Assembly (NCBI RefSeq): GCF_001112925.1
Contig: NZ_CPYD01000004.1
Coordinates: forward strand, 248,001-312,000
Reading direction: 5' to 3'
Source of the DNA: Yersinia nurmii
GTDB lineage: Bacteria > Pseudomonadota > Gammaproteobacteria > Enterobacterales > Enterobacteriaceae
DNA length: 64,000 nt
Shown here: positions 1 through 9,042 of the stretch, piece after piece
Numbering within the stretch: the first letter of the stretch is position 1
How the letters are laid out: every line of letters begins with the position of its first letter
Position numbers and translations under genes: made by a program
Notes under the pieces: generated by a model
Database searches by the model: none
Seen by the model: the letters and a program-made list of their open reading frames with translations, nothing else
Told to the model about the DNA's origin: nothing

Positions 1-2
1 TT

Positions 3-926
3 CGCTGGCATTGGCTGGGAGAAGGCATGCTGGAACTGTGCCCGCTAGGCGAATATCGGCAGGCAGTAGTCCTGTCAGCCGGTATTCACGGTAATGAAAC
101 TGCGCCAATCGAGCTGCTAAATCAATTGGTTGGCGATTTGTTTCTTGGGCGTCGCCAGTTAAATGTTCGCTTACTGATTTTATTGGGAAATCCAGCGGCG
201 ATTCGCGTCGCAAAGCGTTATCTCGAACATGATATCAATCGGATGTTTGGCGGCCGCCATCAGGGATTTCCTGACTCTATCGAGAGAGCGCGAGCTCAGG
301 TATTGGAGCAGGCCGTTTCCCAATTTTTTAGCACTGAAAAGGTGCATCAGCGGCTGCATTATGATTTACATACGGCAATTCGTGGTTCCTATCATTCTCG
401 ATTCGGCTTATTGCCTTATCAGGGGCGTCCGTATTCATCAGAGTTATATCGCTGGCTACAGAATATCGAACTGGATGCCTTGGTTATGCATACCTCAGCC
501 GGGGGAACCTTTTCCAATTACACCAGTGAATACTGGGAGGCAGACAGTTGTACGCTAGAGCTGGGGAAAGCGTTGCCGTTTGGAGAGAACGACTTAGCTC
601 AATTCGCCGGAATCAATCGGGGATTGCAGGGGCTGGTTTGCGGCGAACCAGTGCCGGAAAGGGCACCGGACACGCCGATGTTATTGTATCGCGTGGTGAA
701 ATCCTTGATCAAAGCTGATGCAAACTTCTGTTTGCACGTTGCCGATGAAACCCTCAATTTCGCGCGTTTTGCCTACGGGCGATTGTTAATGGAGCAGTCC
801 AGCGGAAATTATCGGGTCGAACATCCTTACGAATGGATATTGTTTCCTAATCCCCACGTTGCCCAAGGACTGCGCGCGGGCCTGATGCTGGTGCGCATGG
901 ATGAAACTGAGCTACCGCGACGCTAA
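3..926 (+). CDS. astE: Succinylglutamate desuccinylase AstE (5' end cut by window)
   Basis: Zinc hydrolase that releases succinate and glutamate in the last step of the arginine succinyltransferase (AST) pathway, in the cytoplasm. The G-I-H-G-N-E-T motif (His codon 87-89, Glu codon 96-98) supplies two zinc ligands, the L-H-T-A-I-R-G motif near 370 the third, and the C-T-L-E-L-G-K segment near 550 matches the catalytic region. The frame is open from base 3 and the residues before the first ATG (base 27) still match the family (R-W-x-W-L-G-E-G), so the true start lies upstream of the window; the ATG at 27 is internal. The other ast genes are presumably just upstream. Identity is clear. Confidence 0.93.
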   Translation, partial: RWHWLGEGMLELCPLGEYRQAVVLSAGIHGNETAPIELLNQLVGDLFLGRRQLNVRLLILLGNPAAIRVAKRYLEHDINRMFGGRHQGFPDSIERARAQVLEQAVSQFFSTEKVHQRLHYDLHTAIRGSYHSRFGLLPYQGRPYSSELYRWLQNIELDALVMHTSAGGTFSNYTSEYWEADSCTLELGKALPFGENDLAQFAGINRGLQGLVCGEPVPERAPDTPMLLYRVVKSLIKADANFCLHVADETLNFARFAYGRLLMEQSSGNYRVEHPYEWILFPNPHVAQGLRAGLMLVRMDETELPRR

Positions 927-955
927 TTGCATATGAATATAAGGAAGGGAGAGCG

Positions 956-1021
956 ATGAGTCAGTTGGCAATGAATACCGATTGCCATCTGACATCAGAG
1001 AGTATTAAGAAAATTAGTTAA
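956..1021 (+). CDS. Possible 21-residue small protein downstream of astE
   Basis: ATG at 956 is preceded by an unusually strong ribosome-binding stretch, AAGGAAGGGAGAG at 941-953. It opens a 21-codon frame (begins MSQLAMNTDC) that stops with TAA at 1019-1021. It starts 29 bases after the astE stop and could be the last cistron of the ast operon, or the surviving start of a lost gene. No hydrophobic segment or known motif is visible. The Shine-Dalgarno sequence is the only support. Confidence 0.25.
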   Translation: MSQLAMNTDCHLTSESIKKIS

Positions 1022-1525
1022 TGTATTAAATGTTAAAATTAATCACGCAAGTTAATATCACTTTTGGACAGGCAGGTGTGGCACCCTGTAATGAAAATGT
1101 CATAATAATACCCTCAAGATAAAACCCAGTGTTTAATACTGCATAAATTCTTATTGTTAGCATAATCCTTACATTAAAGAATGCGTGAGTGGCACGTTAT
1201 TATTAATGGTTTTATTCACTGATTAATTAACCACGTGGTTTATAAAGTTATTATTTCTATTAATTAACGCTTTCTCGTTGTCATTGGTTTTAGGCGAATC
1301 ATTCATTAATTTTTGCGTTACTTCAAAAAACAGAAATAACTTTGCGAATCTGAATGTTTGCAATAGCAGAACGCTATAGCCTCAAATTTCTCATCATGTT
1401 GACCATGTCGCGTAAAAAAGAAACAAAAAGAAACACTTGCGCACTGTTTTGGTGCGCTTGCACTCTTTTGGATATTCATGTGTGCATTAAATTCATTAAT
1501 AATCAGTATATTACAAAAGTTCCGT

Positions 1526-1545
1526 AAAACACATTTTGTTACAAT
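1526..1545 (+). promoter_or_regulatory. OmpR-like site upstream of porin gene
   Basis: The segment ACACATTTTGTTACAAT at 1529-1545 resembles the OmpR half-site pattern (TTTACATTTTGTTACA-like) known upstream of ompF and ompC. It lies about 185 bases before the porin start. Assigned by pattern only. Confidence 0.35.
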
Positions 1546-1620
1546 TGATAAGCTGTTTATGACGATATTTCTGCAATTTTTCCATTTTATCTTTTTTCGC
1601 TTAATGCTAATGTCTCTTGG

Positions 1621-1640
1621 CTTTACATTTATTTGTCACT
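1621..1640 (+). promoter_or_regulatory. Second OmpR-like site upstream of porin gene
   Basis: CTTTACATTTATTTGTCACT at 1621-1640 again follows the AT-rich OmpR pattern with a TTTACATTT core. It is about 90 bases before the porin start, a position typical of OmpR activation sites near the promoter. Pattern-based, unproven. Confidence 0.3.
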
Positions 1641-1727
1641 ATAAAAAATTAAAACTTAACCACTAGGCCGCTCAAATGTATTTGATGGCGATGAGTTAAC
1701 TTTATATAAAATTCAAGGAAAATAATG

Positions 1728-2822
1728 ATGAAACGCAGTGTGCTGGCCCTGGCCGTCTCCTTAAGCTTGATCCCATCTCTGTCTAACGCAGCCGAAATCT
1801 ATAATAAAGATGGCAATAAACTTGACCTGTACGGTCGTGTAGCTGCGAAACATCTGTTCAGCAAAGATAAAGGAAGCGACGGTGACTTCACTTACGTTCG
1901 TTTAGGTTTTAAAGGCGAAACTCAAATTAATAGCCAACTGACCGGTTATGGTCAGTGGGAATATAACATTCAGGCTAATAACGCTGAATCTCAAGGTGAT
2001 AAAGGCAATAAAACCCGTCTGGGCTTTGCCGGTCTGAAATTTGCTGAATTCGGTTCATTCGATTACGGCCGTAACTACGGCGTAGTGTATGACGCGCTGG
2101 CGTATACCGATATGTTCCCTGAGTTCGGCGGTGATTCTATGTCCTTCACCGACAACTACATGACCGGCCGTTCTACCGGTTTGGCGACTTACCGTAACAG
2201 CAATTTCTTCGGTCTGGTTGAAGGCCTGAACGTTGCCGTTCAGTACCAAGGCAAAAATGACGAAACGCTGGTTGGCGCAAACAATGGCCGTGCAATTCAG
2301 AAAGCCAACGGCGACGGTTTTGGTCTGTCCGTTGACTATCAGGATATCGGTGGTTCAGGTATCGGCGCTGCGGCATCTTACTCTTCTTCCAACCGTACTT
2401 TAGGTCAGAAAACTCTGACTAACAGCGCAACGGGTGATAAGGCTCAGGCATGGGCAACCGCGCTGAAATACGACGCTAACCAAGTTTATATCGCTGCGAT
2501 GTACGGTGAAACTCGTAACATGACGCCATACGGCAGCGTGATCGCGACCAAAACCCAAAACGTAGAATTGGTAGCACAGTATCAGTTCGAAAACGGCATT
2601 CGTCCTTCTTTGGGCTACGTACAGTCTAAAGGCAAGGATCTGGTTGGCGTTGCCGGCGGCGATGCGGATCTGTTGAAATATGTTGATATCGGTGTGACTT
2701 ACTACATCAACAAAAACCTGTACACCTACGTTGACTATCAAATCAACCAGTTGAACGATGACAACAAACTGGGTCTGGGTACCGACGACGTAGTCGCTGC
2801 AGCGTTGGTTTACCGTTTCTAA
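1728..2822 (+). CDS. General trimeric porin, OmpC/OmpF/PhoE family
   Basis: Outer-membrane beta-barrel for passive diffusion of small hydrophilic solutes. Residues 1-21 form a Sec signal peptide with cleavage after S-N-A, and the mature protein begins [15 protein letters not shown] as in enterobacterial porins. The constriction-loop region P-E-F-G-G-D-S is present and the chain ends in Y-R-F, the C-terminal aromatic signal for Bam assembly. There are tandem ATGs at 1725 and 1728; AAGGA at 1715-1719 sits 8 bases from the second, which is preferred. It stands alone, with OmpR-like sites upstream and terminators downstream. Which porin paralogue it is (OmpC or OmpF) cannot be settled from sequence alone. 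Confidence 0.92.
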   Translation: MKRSVLALAVSLSLIPSLSNAAEIYNKDGNKLDLYGRVAAKHLFSKDKGSDGDFTYVRLGFKGETQINSQLTGYGQWEYNIQANNAESQGDKGNKTRLGFAGLKFAEFGSFDYGRNYGVVYDALAYTDMFPEFGGDSMSFTDNYMTGRSTGLATYRNSNFFGLVEGLNVAVQYQGKNDETLVGANNGRAIQKANGDGFGLSVDYQDIGGSGIGAAASYSSSNRTLGQKTLTNSATGDKAQAWATALKYDANQVYIAAMYGETRNMTPYGSVIATKTQNVELVAQYQFENGIRPSLGYVQSKGKDLVGVAGGDADLLKYVDIGVTYYINKNLYTYVDYQINQLNDDNKLGLGTDDVVAAALVYRF

Positions 2823-2878
2823 GTTGTCAAAGCAGTAATTATTACCCTTTTCTGTGTCGGAAATTGGTGAAAGTAAAG

Positions 2879-2903
2879 AAGCGGGGGCAACTCCGCTTTT
2901 TTA
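2879..2903 (+). terminator. Hairpin terminator after porin
   Basis: AGCGG at 2880-2884 pairs with CCGCT about ten bases on and is followed by a run of T. It lies 60 bases after the porin stop and fits a rho-independent terminator for that gene. Confidence 0.6.
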
Positions 2904-2912
2904 TTGAAAAAT

Positions 2913-2943
2913 AAAAAGGCCCCTTATGATGGGGCCTTTTTTG
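2913..2943. terminator. Bidirectional terminator between porin and hutG
   Basis: AAAAAGGCCCC pairs with GGGGCCTTTTTT around a six-base loop. A-run and T-run on the two sides allow it to act for both converging genes. Confidence 0.8.
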
Positions 2944-2964
2944 TTTGGTGCTTGATCGAAATGT

Positions 2965-3780
2965 TTAGTGGCTAATGCTTTCCTGTTGGCGCCCCCATAA
3001 AATCATGCTGCCTACCAGTTGTTTCAGTAATCCCTGTAATGTCTGGGCTTTACCTGCGCTGAATTCATAAGGCTCGGTTTCGGACATGTAATTAAGTTGA
3101 GCCAGTTCCAACTGCACCGCGTGTTGTTGCAACTGCGGTTGACCATAGTTTCGGGTGATGTATCCACCTTTAAATCTACCATTCAATATATGAGTGAAAG
3201 TCGTTTGCTGCTGACAGCAGGCAATTAAACGTTCGCTTAAACTGCTGGCGCAGCTCTGGCCGTCGTTGGTTCCCCAGTTAAGATCAGGTAGCTGGCCTTC
3301 AAACAGGCGAGGAATAACCGAAGCAATAGAATGTGCGTCTAACAGCAGTGCATAGCCAAACCGAGCTTTTAGTCGATCCAGCTCTTGCTGTAACTGCTGG
3401 TGATAAGGCTGCCAGATAGCGTCAAGATAGCGTTGGCGTTCGCTGTCAGAGGGTGTTTGTCCCGGTTTAAAACAAGGGCGGCCATCGAATAAGGTCTCAG
3501 GAAACAGACCGGTAGTTGCCGTGGTATACAGCGGTTGATCGTTGGATGGACGGTTGAGATCTATCACCATCCGTGAATAATTGCCGACCAGCAGACTGGC
3601 ATCCATATCTTTAGCAAATGAATAAAGGCGTGGAATATGCCAGTCAGTATCAGATAGCGGGCGAGCCGCATCGCTAAGCCCGGCCTCAACCGCTGGCGTC
3701 AGGCGAGTTCCCGCATGGGGAATACTGATTAATAGCGGTAATTCACCGACGTGAAAGCTGATGGGATCGGCGATGTTCAT
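2965..3780 (-). CDS. hutG: N-formylglutamate deformylase HutG
   Basis: Hydrolyses N-formyl-L-glutamate to glutamate and formate, the final step of the five-step histidine pathway. The 271-residue protein belongs to the N-formylglutamate amidohydrolase family (not the arginase-like formiminoglutamase that shares the HutG name). Visible motifs are an early I-S-I-P-H-A-G segment (about residues 19-25), a D-L-N-R stretch near residue 74, and [10 protein letters not shown] near residue 147, which carry the putative metal ligands. Its ATG overlaps the hutI stop by four bases (ATGA), so the two are translationally coupled. The presence of hutF nearby fits a deformylase role. Confidence 0.92.
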   Translation of the reverse strand: MNIADPISFHVGELPLLISIPHAGTRLTPAVEAGLSDAARPLSDTDWHIPRLYSFAKDMDASLLVGNYSRMVIDLNRPSNDQPLYTTATTGLFPETLFDGRPCFKPGQTPSDSERQRYLDAIWQPYHQQLQQELDRLKARFGYALLLDAHSIASVIPRLFEGQLPDLNWGTNDGQSCASSLSERLIACCQQQTTFTHILNGRFKGGYITRNYGQPQLQQHAVQLELAQLNYMSETEPYEFSAGKAQTLQGLLKQLVGSMILWGRQQESISH

Positions 3781-4997
3781 GGGCGTACTTCTCCTCGATA
3801 GACCACGGTGGCAGGGAGCTGTCCGCCCAGCCAGTAAGATAATTCGGCTGGACGAGATAACGGCCAGTGTACCCAGTTGGCGAGTTTGCCGACTTCCAGA
3901 GTGCCCTGTGTTTCTTGAACGCCCAGCGCCTGCGCGCCGTGGCAGGTAATGCCAGCCAGCGCTTCTTCCGGCGTCATGCGAAATAACGTACAGGCCATGT
4001 TTAACATCAGGCGTAATGACAACACCGGAGAGGTGCCGGGGTTAGCATCGCTGGCTAACGCCATAGGCACGCGATAGTGACGGAAAAGCTCTACCGGAGG
4101 ACACTGGGTTTCCCGCAGCATGTAGTAGGCTCCGGGCAGCAATACCGCGACAGTGCCCGATGCGGCCATTGCCTGTGCGTCCTGCTCAGTGGCGTATTCC
4201 AGATGATCGGCAGACAAAGCGTGATGTCGCGCTGCCAGCGTGCTGCCACCTAATGAGGAAAGCTGCTCCGCGTGGAGTTTGATTGGTAAACCCGCCGTTT
4301 TTGCCGCATGGAAAACTCGCTCCACCTGAGCGGGTGAAAACGCCAAATGTTCACAGAAAGCATCAACCGCGTCAGCCAGCCCGGTTGCGGCAACCTGCGG
4401 AATAATGGTGTTACACACCAGATCGATATAATCGTCGGCTCGATTAGCATATTCCGGCGGAAGAGCGTGGGCAGCCAGGCAGGTGGTTTTTACCTCGACC
4501 GGCAGCATTTCGCCGAGTCGGCGAGCGACCCGCAGCATTTTCAGCTCACTTTGCAAACTCAGACCGTAGCCGGATTTGATTTCCAGACAAGTAACGCCTT
4601 CGTCCAGCAGCGGTTTCATGCGAAACAGCGCTTGCTCCAGCAGTTCATCTTCGCTAGTTTGCCGGGTTGCATTCACCGTGGAAATAATTCCACCGCCTTG
4701 AGCGGCGATTTCGGCATAACTCACGCCGTTTAAGCGTTGTTCGAATTCGCTACTGCGGTCGCCGCCAAAAACGAGATGCGTATGGCAATCAATCAAGCCG
4801 GGAGTAATGATTCCACCGGGAAAAGTCATTTCCCGCGAGGCTCTCACAGCAGGCAAAGCCGCGCGTGTGCCAATCCAGATAATTTTCCCATCATGAACGG
4901 CAATGACGCCGTCGCTAATAGTGTGATAGTGGCCGCCGCGCATCGTGACGATATCGGCTCCAGACCACAAACTGTCGCAGTAAATTACAGACGCCAT
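3777..4997 (-). CDS. hutI: Imidazolonepropionase HutI
   Basis: Amidohydrolase that opens the imidazolone ring of 4-imidazolone-5-propionate to give N-formimidoylglutamate. The metal-binding C-H-T-H-L segment is at residues 71-75, followed by further conserved His and Asp motifs ([16 protein letters not shown]). The frame extends upstream to 5039, but the ATG at 4995-4997 has a good GGAGGA site just before it and gives 406 residues, the family's normal length; the upstream extension also overlaps the operator at 5028. First gene of the leftward hutI-hutG operon, with a HutC-type palindrome about 30 bases before its start. Confidence 0.95.
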   Translation of the reverse strand: MASVIYCDSLWSGADIVTMRGGHYHTISDGVIAVHDGKIIWIGTRAALPAVRASREMTFPGGIITPGLIDCHTHLVFGGDRSSEFEQRLNGVSYAEIAAQGGGIISTVNATRQTSEDELLEQALFRMKPLLDEGVTCLEIKSGYGLSLQSELKMLRVARRLGEMLPVEVKTTCLAAHALPPEYANRADDYIDLVCNTIIPQVAATGLADAVDAFCEHLAFSPAQVERVFHAAKTAGLPIKLHAEQLSSLGGSTLAARHHALSADHLEYATEQDAQAMAASGTVAVLLPGAYYMLRETQCPPVELFRHYRVPMALASDANPGTSPVLSLRLMLNMACTLFRMTPEEALAGITCHGAQALGVQETQGTLEVGKLANWVHWPLSRPAELSYWLGGQLPATVVYRGEVRP

Positions 4998-5027
4998 CTT
5001 TATCCTCCACCCCACGGGGTGACACGG

Positions 5028-5039
5028 TTGTATATACAA
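5028..5039. promoter_or_regulatory. HutC operator in front of hutI
   Basis: Perfect 12-bp palindrome TTGTATATACAA. It contains the TGTATATACA core described for HutC-type GntR repressors and is repeated in front of hutF. Its position about 30 bases before the hutI start fits repression of hutIG, relieved by urocanate in known systems. Confidence 0.75.
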
Positions 5040-5121
5040 TCAAAGACAACCTAGCCTATAAATCCAAGGTCAGCAACCGGCAACATGCAGCAATTTGCGC
5101 TATCACACCTTTAATTTGTTA

Positions 5122-5889
5122 TCAGGATGTTAGGGTTCCCTGTGGTGTAAATCGACCAAATAGCTGATAGCGGGAACCGGGATACAGCAGTTGAGCGGAC
5201 GTGACTACGGCTTTGCCGAACCAAGTACGGCGGCGAATCAATAAACATGGTTCATTTTCATTTAATGCCAGTAATTTACGTTCTACCGGCCCCGGCATGA
5301 CCGCCTCGACAATATGCTCGCCTTCGGTCAATGGCGCGGCCTGCGTCAGATAGCTGTAGGGCGTGATGCGACTAAAATCTTGCTGCATATAATCGGGGGC
5401 GGTGAGCGGGTTGACGCAGCGATTTTCTACCTGCACCGGAATATCGTTCTCAAAATGAACAATCTGGGAGTAGAACAGCTGTTGTCCGGCCAGAATGCCC
5501 AATGCGGTAGCTTCTTCTGTCGCAGCGGGACGAGCTTCCAACAGGATAATTTTGCTGCTGTGGCGATGCCCGCGCGCGGCAATTTCATCGGCAATATTGT
5601 GCACGGCCAGCAATGCACTGTGTGCCTTGGCTTCAGCCACGAAGGTGCCTACGCCTTGCATCCGAACCAGAAAACCCTCGCTGGTCAGTTCCCGTAACGC
5701 GCGGTTAATGGTCATGCGACTGACGCCTAATTCCGCCACTAATTCACTTTCTGAGGGAACGCGCTGATGGGGCTGCCAGGCGCCCGAACGGATTTGCCGA
5801 ATGATGGCCTGTTTAACCCTAAGATAAATAGGGGCAGGAGCGTCATCCATAGCGCTGGTGAGTTGTAATAGGGACTGTTGTTCAGCCAC
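5122..5889 (-). CDS. hutC: Histidine utilization repressor HutC (GntR family)
   Basis: Transcription factor with an N-terminal winged helix (about residues 20-80, including P-S-E-S-E-L and S-R-M-T-I-N-R-A-L) and a C-terminal UTRA ligand domain (about 100-245). Known HutC proteins repress hut genes and are induced by urocanate. The frame is open to 5964, but that start would overlap the operator at 5954. A GTG at 5887-5889 preceded by GAGG at eight bases gives 255 residues, close to family length, so it is chosen. The gene lies between the two hut transcription units it probably controls, and points leftward behind hutI. Confidence 0.92.
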   Translation of the reverse strand: MAEQQSLLQLTSAMDDAPAPIYLRVKQAIIRQIRSGAWQPHQRVPSESELVAELGVSRMTINRALRELTSEGFLVRMQGVGTFVAEAKAHSALLAVHNIADEIAARGHRHSSKIILLEARPAATEEATALGILAGQQLFYSQIVHFENDIPVQVENRCVNPLTAPDYMQQDFSRITPYSYLTQAAPLTEGEHIVEAVMPGPVERKLLALNENEPCLLIRRRTWFGKAVVTSAQLLYPGSRYQLFGRFTPQGTLTS

Positions 5890-5953
5890 GGCGTTAACCT
5901 CGTCAAAGAAATAATAATAAGATAAGTCTACGGTTGAATTTAGCGTATGTATA

Positions 5954-5963
5954 TGTATATACA
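5954..5963. promoter_or_regulatory. HutC operator between hutC and hutF
   Basis: TGTATATACA, the same palindrome core as at 5029-5038, embedded in a TATGTATATGTATATAC stretch. It lies about 65 bases before hutC and 74 before hutF, so it could control both divergent units and give HutC autoregulation. Confidence 0.7.
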
Positions 5964-6036
5964 AGTAGGCGGATTAATTTATTGACGCGACTGTGTCTCG
6001 GCGCGTTTGCGTGTCATCACAACCTTGGGATTCACT

Positions 6037-7410
6037 ATGCCAGCATATTTTGCCAAACGCGCTTTTTTACCCGACGGATGGGCCACGGATGTTCGTTTGG
6101 AAGTCGACGCACAGGGGCATATTTCGCAAATTATTACCGGTGGTAGCGATGCTGGTTGCCTGTTGCTAGGCGGGCCAATCCTGCCCGGTATGCCTAATCT
6201 TCATTCCCACGCTTTTCAGCGCATGATGTCGGGGCTGGCTGAAATCGCCGGAGATCCGCAGGATAGCTTCTGGACATGGCGTGATTTAATGTACCGATTA
6301 GTCCAGCGGTTGACGCCTGAGCAGGTCGGTATTATTGCCCGTCAGCTGTACATTGAGATGCTAAAGGGCGGTTACACTCAAGTGGCCGAATTCCATTATT
6401 TGCACCATGATCCGGAGGGTAAACCTTATGCAGATAACGGGGAAATGACCGGGCAACTCAGTCAGGCTGCGGCACAAGCAGGGATTGGCATGACGCTGTT
6501 ACCTGTGTTGTACAGCTACGCCGGATTTGGCGCTCAGCCCGCGCAGCCCGGTCAACGTCGTTTCATTCAGGATGTAGATAGTTATTTGCAACAACAGCAG
6601 AGAATTGGCCAGCAGATACAACATCAACCACTACAAAATCAGGGGCTGTGTTTTCATTCTCTGCGAGCGGTAGAGTTGGAGCAAATGCAGCAAATACTGG
6701 CCGAGTCGGATAAACAGTTGCCGGTACACATCCATATCGCTGAGCAGCAGAAAGAAGTGAATGACTGTCTGGCATGGAGCGGTCAACGACCAGTGGCTTG
6801 GTTATATAATCATTTACCGGTAGATAGCCGCTGGTGTCTGGTGCATGCCACTCATCTGGATAATGATGAATTAACCGCGCTGGCTGCCAGTCACGCAGTG
6901 GCGGGGCTTTGCCCAACCACAGAGGCCAATCTGGGCGACGGCATTTTTCCGGGGGTTGAATACATTCAGCATCATGGGCGCTGGGGAATAGGCTCCGATA
7001 GTCACGTTTCCCTCAATGTGGTGGAGGAACTGCGTTGGTTGGAGTATGGGCAACGGCTGCGGGATCAGCGGCGTAATCGCCTGACTAGTCCTGAGCAACC
7101 GGCGGTGGCTGATTTACTGTATAGCCAGGCATTATCCGGCGGTGCGCAGGCCTGCGGTACCCAAATTGGGGCATTGGCGGTGGGCTATCGAGCAGATTGG
7201 TTGGTGTTAGATGGTGACGATCCTTACATTGTCGGCACACCTTCATCATCGTTACTGAATCGCTGGCTTTTTGCCGGTGATAAATCGCAGATCCGCGATG
7301 TGTACGTAGGCGGTAAACCGGTCATTATTGGCGGTTTCCATCCGTTACAGCAGTTGAGCGCCCAGGCATTTTTGGCGGTGCTGAAAGACTGCCTGCGGGA
7401 GGCGTCTTAA
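6037..7410 (+). CDS. hutF: Formimidoylglutamate deiminase HutF
   Basis: Zinc amidohydrolase that deaminates N-formimidoyl-L-glutamate to N-formylglutamate plus ammonia, the step that defines the five-step histidine route. N-L-H-S-H at residues 54-58 gives the H-x-H metal pair; H-I-H-I-A-E-Q, L-V-H-A-T-H and G-S-D-S-H supply the remaining ligands and catalytic residues. The open frame begins at a TTG at 6007, but the ATG at 6037 gives 457 residues and the usual M-P-x-Y-F-A start. Its stop overlaps the hutD start (TAATG), so hutF-hutD form an operon behind a HutC site. Confidence 0.94.
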   Translation: MPAYFAKRAFLPDGWATDVRLEVDAQGHISQIITGGSDAGCLLLGGPILPGMPNLHSHAFQRMMSGLAEIAGDPQDSFWTWRDLMYRLVQRLTPEQVGIIARQLYIEMLKGGYTQVAEFHYLHHDPEGKPYADNGEMTGQLSQAAAQAGIGMTLLPVLYSYAGFGAQPAQPGQRRFIQDVDSYLQQQQRIGQQIQHQPLQNQGLCFHSLRAVELEQMQQILAESDKQLPVHIHIAEQQKEVNDCLAWSGQRPVAWLYNHLPVDSRWCLVHATHLDNDELTALAASHAVAGLCPTTEANLGDGIFPGVEYIQHHGRWGIGSDSHVSLNVVEELRWLEYGQRLRDQRRNRLTSPEQPAVADLLYSQALSGGAQACGTQIGALAVGYRADWLVLDGDDPYIVGTPSSSLLNRWLFAGDKSQIRDVYVGGKPVIIGGFHPLQQLSAQAFLAVLKDCLREAS

Positions 7411-7985
7411 TGAGTCTGACATTTTTTGATTATGCCAGTTTACCCGTGAGTCGCTGGCGCAATGGTGGGGGAGAAACCCGTGAAATTGCCTGCTGGCCGG
7501 TAGGCAGCGATGATTTTGGCTGGCGAGCCAGCATTGCGACCATTGAACAAAACGGGCCGTTCTCCACCTTTCCGGAGGTTGAACGTTCGATAACCTTATT
7601 GGCGGGTGACGGAGTCAGGTTATATAGCGCAGAGGGGCAAATTGATCACGAACTCGCTCAACCTTTGCGGCCATTCTCATTTCCGGGGGATATTCCACTG
7701 GAGGCGACATTGCTCGGAGGTGTCAGTCAGGATTTTAATATCATGACGCGAAGAGGTTGCTGGCGCGCGGATGTCAGTATCATTTCTGATGCTCAGTTAT
7801 TGCCCGTCAGTCGTGCCGGTGTGGTGTATGTGATTTGTGGTGATTGGCAGATTCAGTACGAGGAAAGCCGTCGGTTATCTCATCAACAGGGGTGTTGGTG
7901 GTCGCCAGCGATGAGAGGGGGGCAATTGCGTCCCCTGGCTGAGAATAGCCAGCTAATGTGGGTTAATCTATTACCTGCAGTTTAG
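7410..7985 (+). CDS. hutD: HutD/Ves family cupin protein
   Basis: HutD is a small cupin-fold protein of the HutD/Ves family found in hut operons; in Pseudomonas it has been proposed to moderate hut expression, but its biochemistry is not settled. The 191-residue chain contains the family-typical W-R-N-G-G-G-E-T-R near the start (residues 11-19) and the F-G-W-R-A-S-I-A segment that follows. Start ATG overlaps the hutF stop by one base, so it is co-translated with hutF. Confidence 0.88.
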   Translation: MSLTFFDYASLPVSRWRNGGGETREIACWPVGSDDFGWRASIATIEQNGPFSTFPEVERSITLLAGDGVRLYSAEGQIDHELAQPLRPFSFPGDIPLEATLLGGVSQDFNIMTRRGCWRADVSIISDAQLLPVSRAGVVYVICGDWQIQYEESRRLSHQQGCWWSPAMRGGQLRPLAENSQLMWVNLLPAV

Positions 7986-9042
7986 TTTGGTAATGAACAA
8001 TATATTTTTTAATCATATTCACACACCGATAAAGGGAGTGTCACTTTATCGGTCAATAATGATGATTTGTTTTATTGATATGGGGCGGTTTGTTATTTCA
8101 TGTGCTTATTGGTGTCTGCTTCTATGAAAAACACCCGATAACGTTTTTCATTGCACGTTGTTTTTATATCTACATTTTTTAATGTCAGAAGATACTTTTT
8201 AATGTCTGTTTAGTGCCGATATTTTTATTTTGATTGAATAGGAAGGTGTGAGATGCTCGCTTAATAAGCTTATTAACGGATGTTGTGCTTTTTGCATTAT
8301 CTTGCTGTAATGCCCATATACTTATAACTATATGTTTATGTTGATAAATTAATTAATATTAATTGAGCGGCTTGGCCGATTCATTAACTGTAATTTATTC
8401 GCTGCTAGGCGATTTCTGATCTCATTAACGACTTTCCTCATTTTTCTAATATATATAAAAACGGGTTTATTAATCATTGGTTATTTTATGGGTAATATAT
8501 TTTATTGGAATTATCATCCTTTTGTTTTATGGCTAAGAAATACTTAATGGCCAGTGCGTGATAATTAATATTTGTTTTTTTATGTTCAGGTGATATGTTG
8601 ATATGTAACGTTTGAATCGATGATTGGATTGTCATGGGGATTTTCTGAGATTTACTTTCGTTTTTTATTTTTCGAGAATCTCTCAAATCATTGTGAAATA
8701 TAATAAGTATTCTAATTGTTTTGTAATAAAGCTGTCCGTGTCATGGTACACCAATGGAATAGTTTTAGATGTATTTTTTGACCATTAACGTCTCCTTTTA
8801 CTGCACTTACCGATATTCATCTTGTGATTTTAAATCATTACCACATGGTTGGGGGGGTATACCAAACGCTTACCGTTTATTCGGTGCCATTTTTTTGTAC
8901 AGCACTGAGAATGGATTGATTTATCTGGTGTTAATAGTGGCGTCGTTACCGGGGATGGACGCGATGAACTAATTGGGATGATGTAAATATTCGCCCAATT
9001 AATAAATGAACAATAGAAGGACTTTTAATCAGAGGGAATCAT
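7986..9042. other. AT-rich gene-free region upstream of the synthetase
   Basis: About 1.05 kb with base composition much richer in A and T than its neighbours. Two frames of 66-67 codons (8486-8686 reverse, 8769-8972 forward) lack ribosome-binding sites and show no recognisable protein features, so they are not called. The region should carry the promoter of the NRPS gene; AGAGGGA at 9031-9037 is its ribosome-binding site. No iron-box or obvious operator was recognised. Confidence 0.55.
8025..8053 (+). terminator. Hairpin after hutD
   Basis: Perfect 10-bp inverted repeat, ACCGATAAAG and CTTTATCGGT, around a nine-base loop, 40 bases after hutD. There is no clear T-run behind it, so it may be a transcript-stabilising hairpin rather than an intrinsic terminator. 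Confidence 0.45.

Larger units (their letters stand above)
927..1727. other. AT-rich intergenic region, astE to porin
   Basis: About 800 bases, strongly AT-rich, with no convincing gene apart from the 21-codon frame at 956. The last 250 bases should carry the porin promoter; two OmpR-like elements are listed separately. A 62-codon frame at 1478-1666 has no ribosome-binding site and overlaps these elements, so it is not called. Confidence 0.6.

Noticed and set aside
1478-1666. 62-codon frame before the porin
   Set aside because: Overlaps OmpR-like promoter elements, lacks a ribosome-binding site, composition is non-coding.
8769-8972. 67-codon frame upstream of the NRPS
   Set aside because: No ribosome-binding site and no protein-like pattern; AT-rich random sequence explains it.
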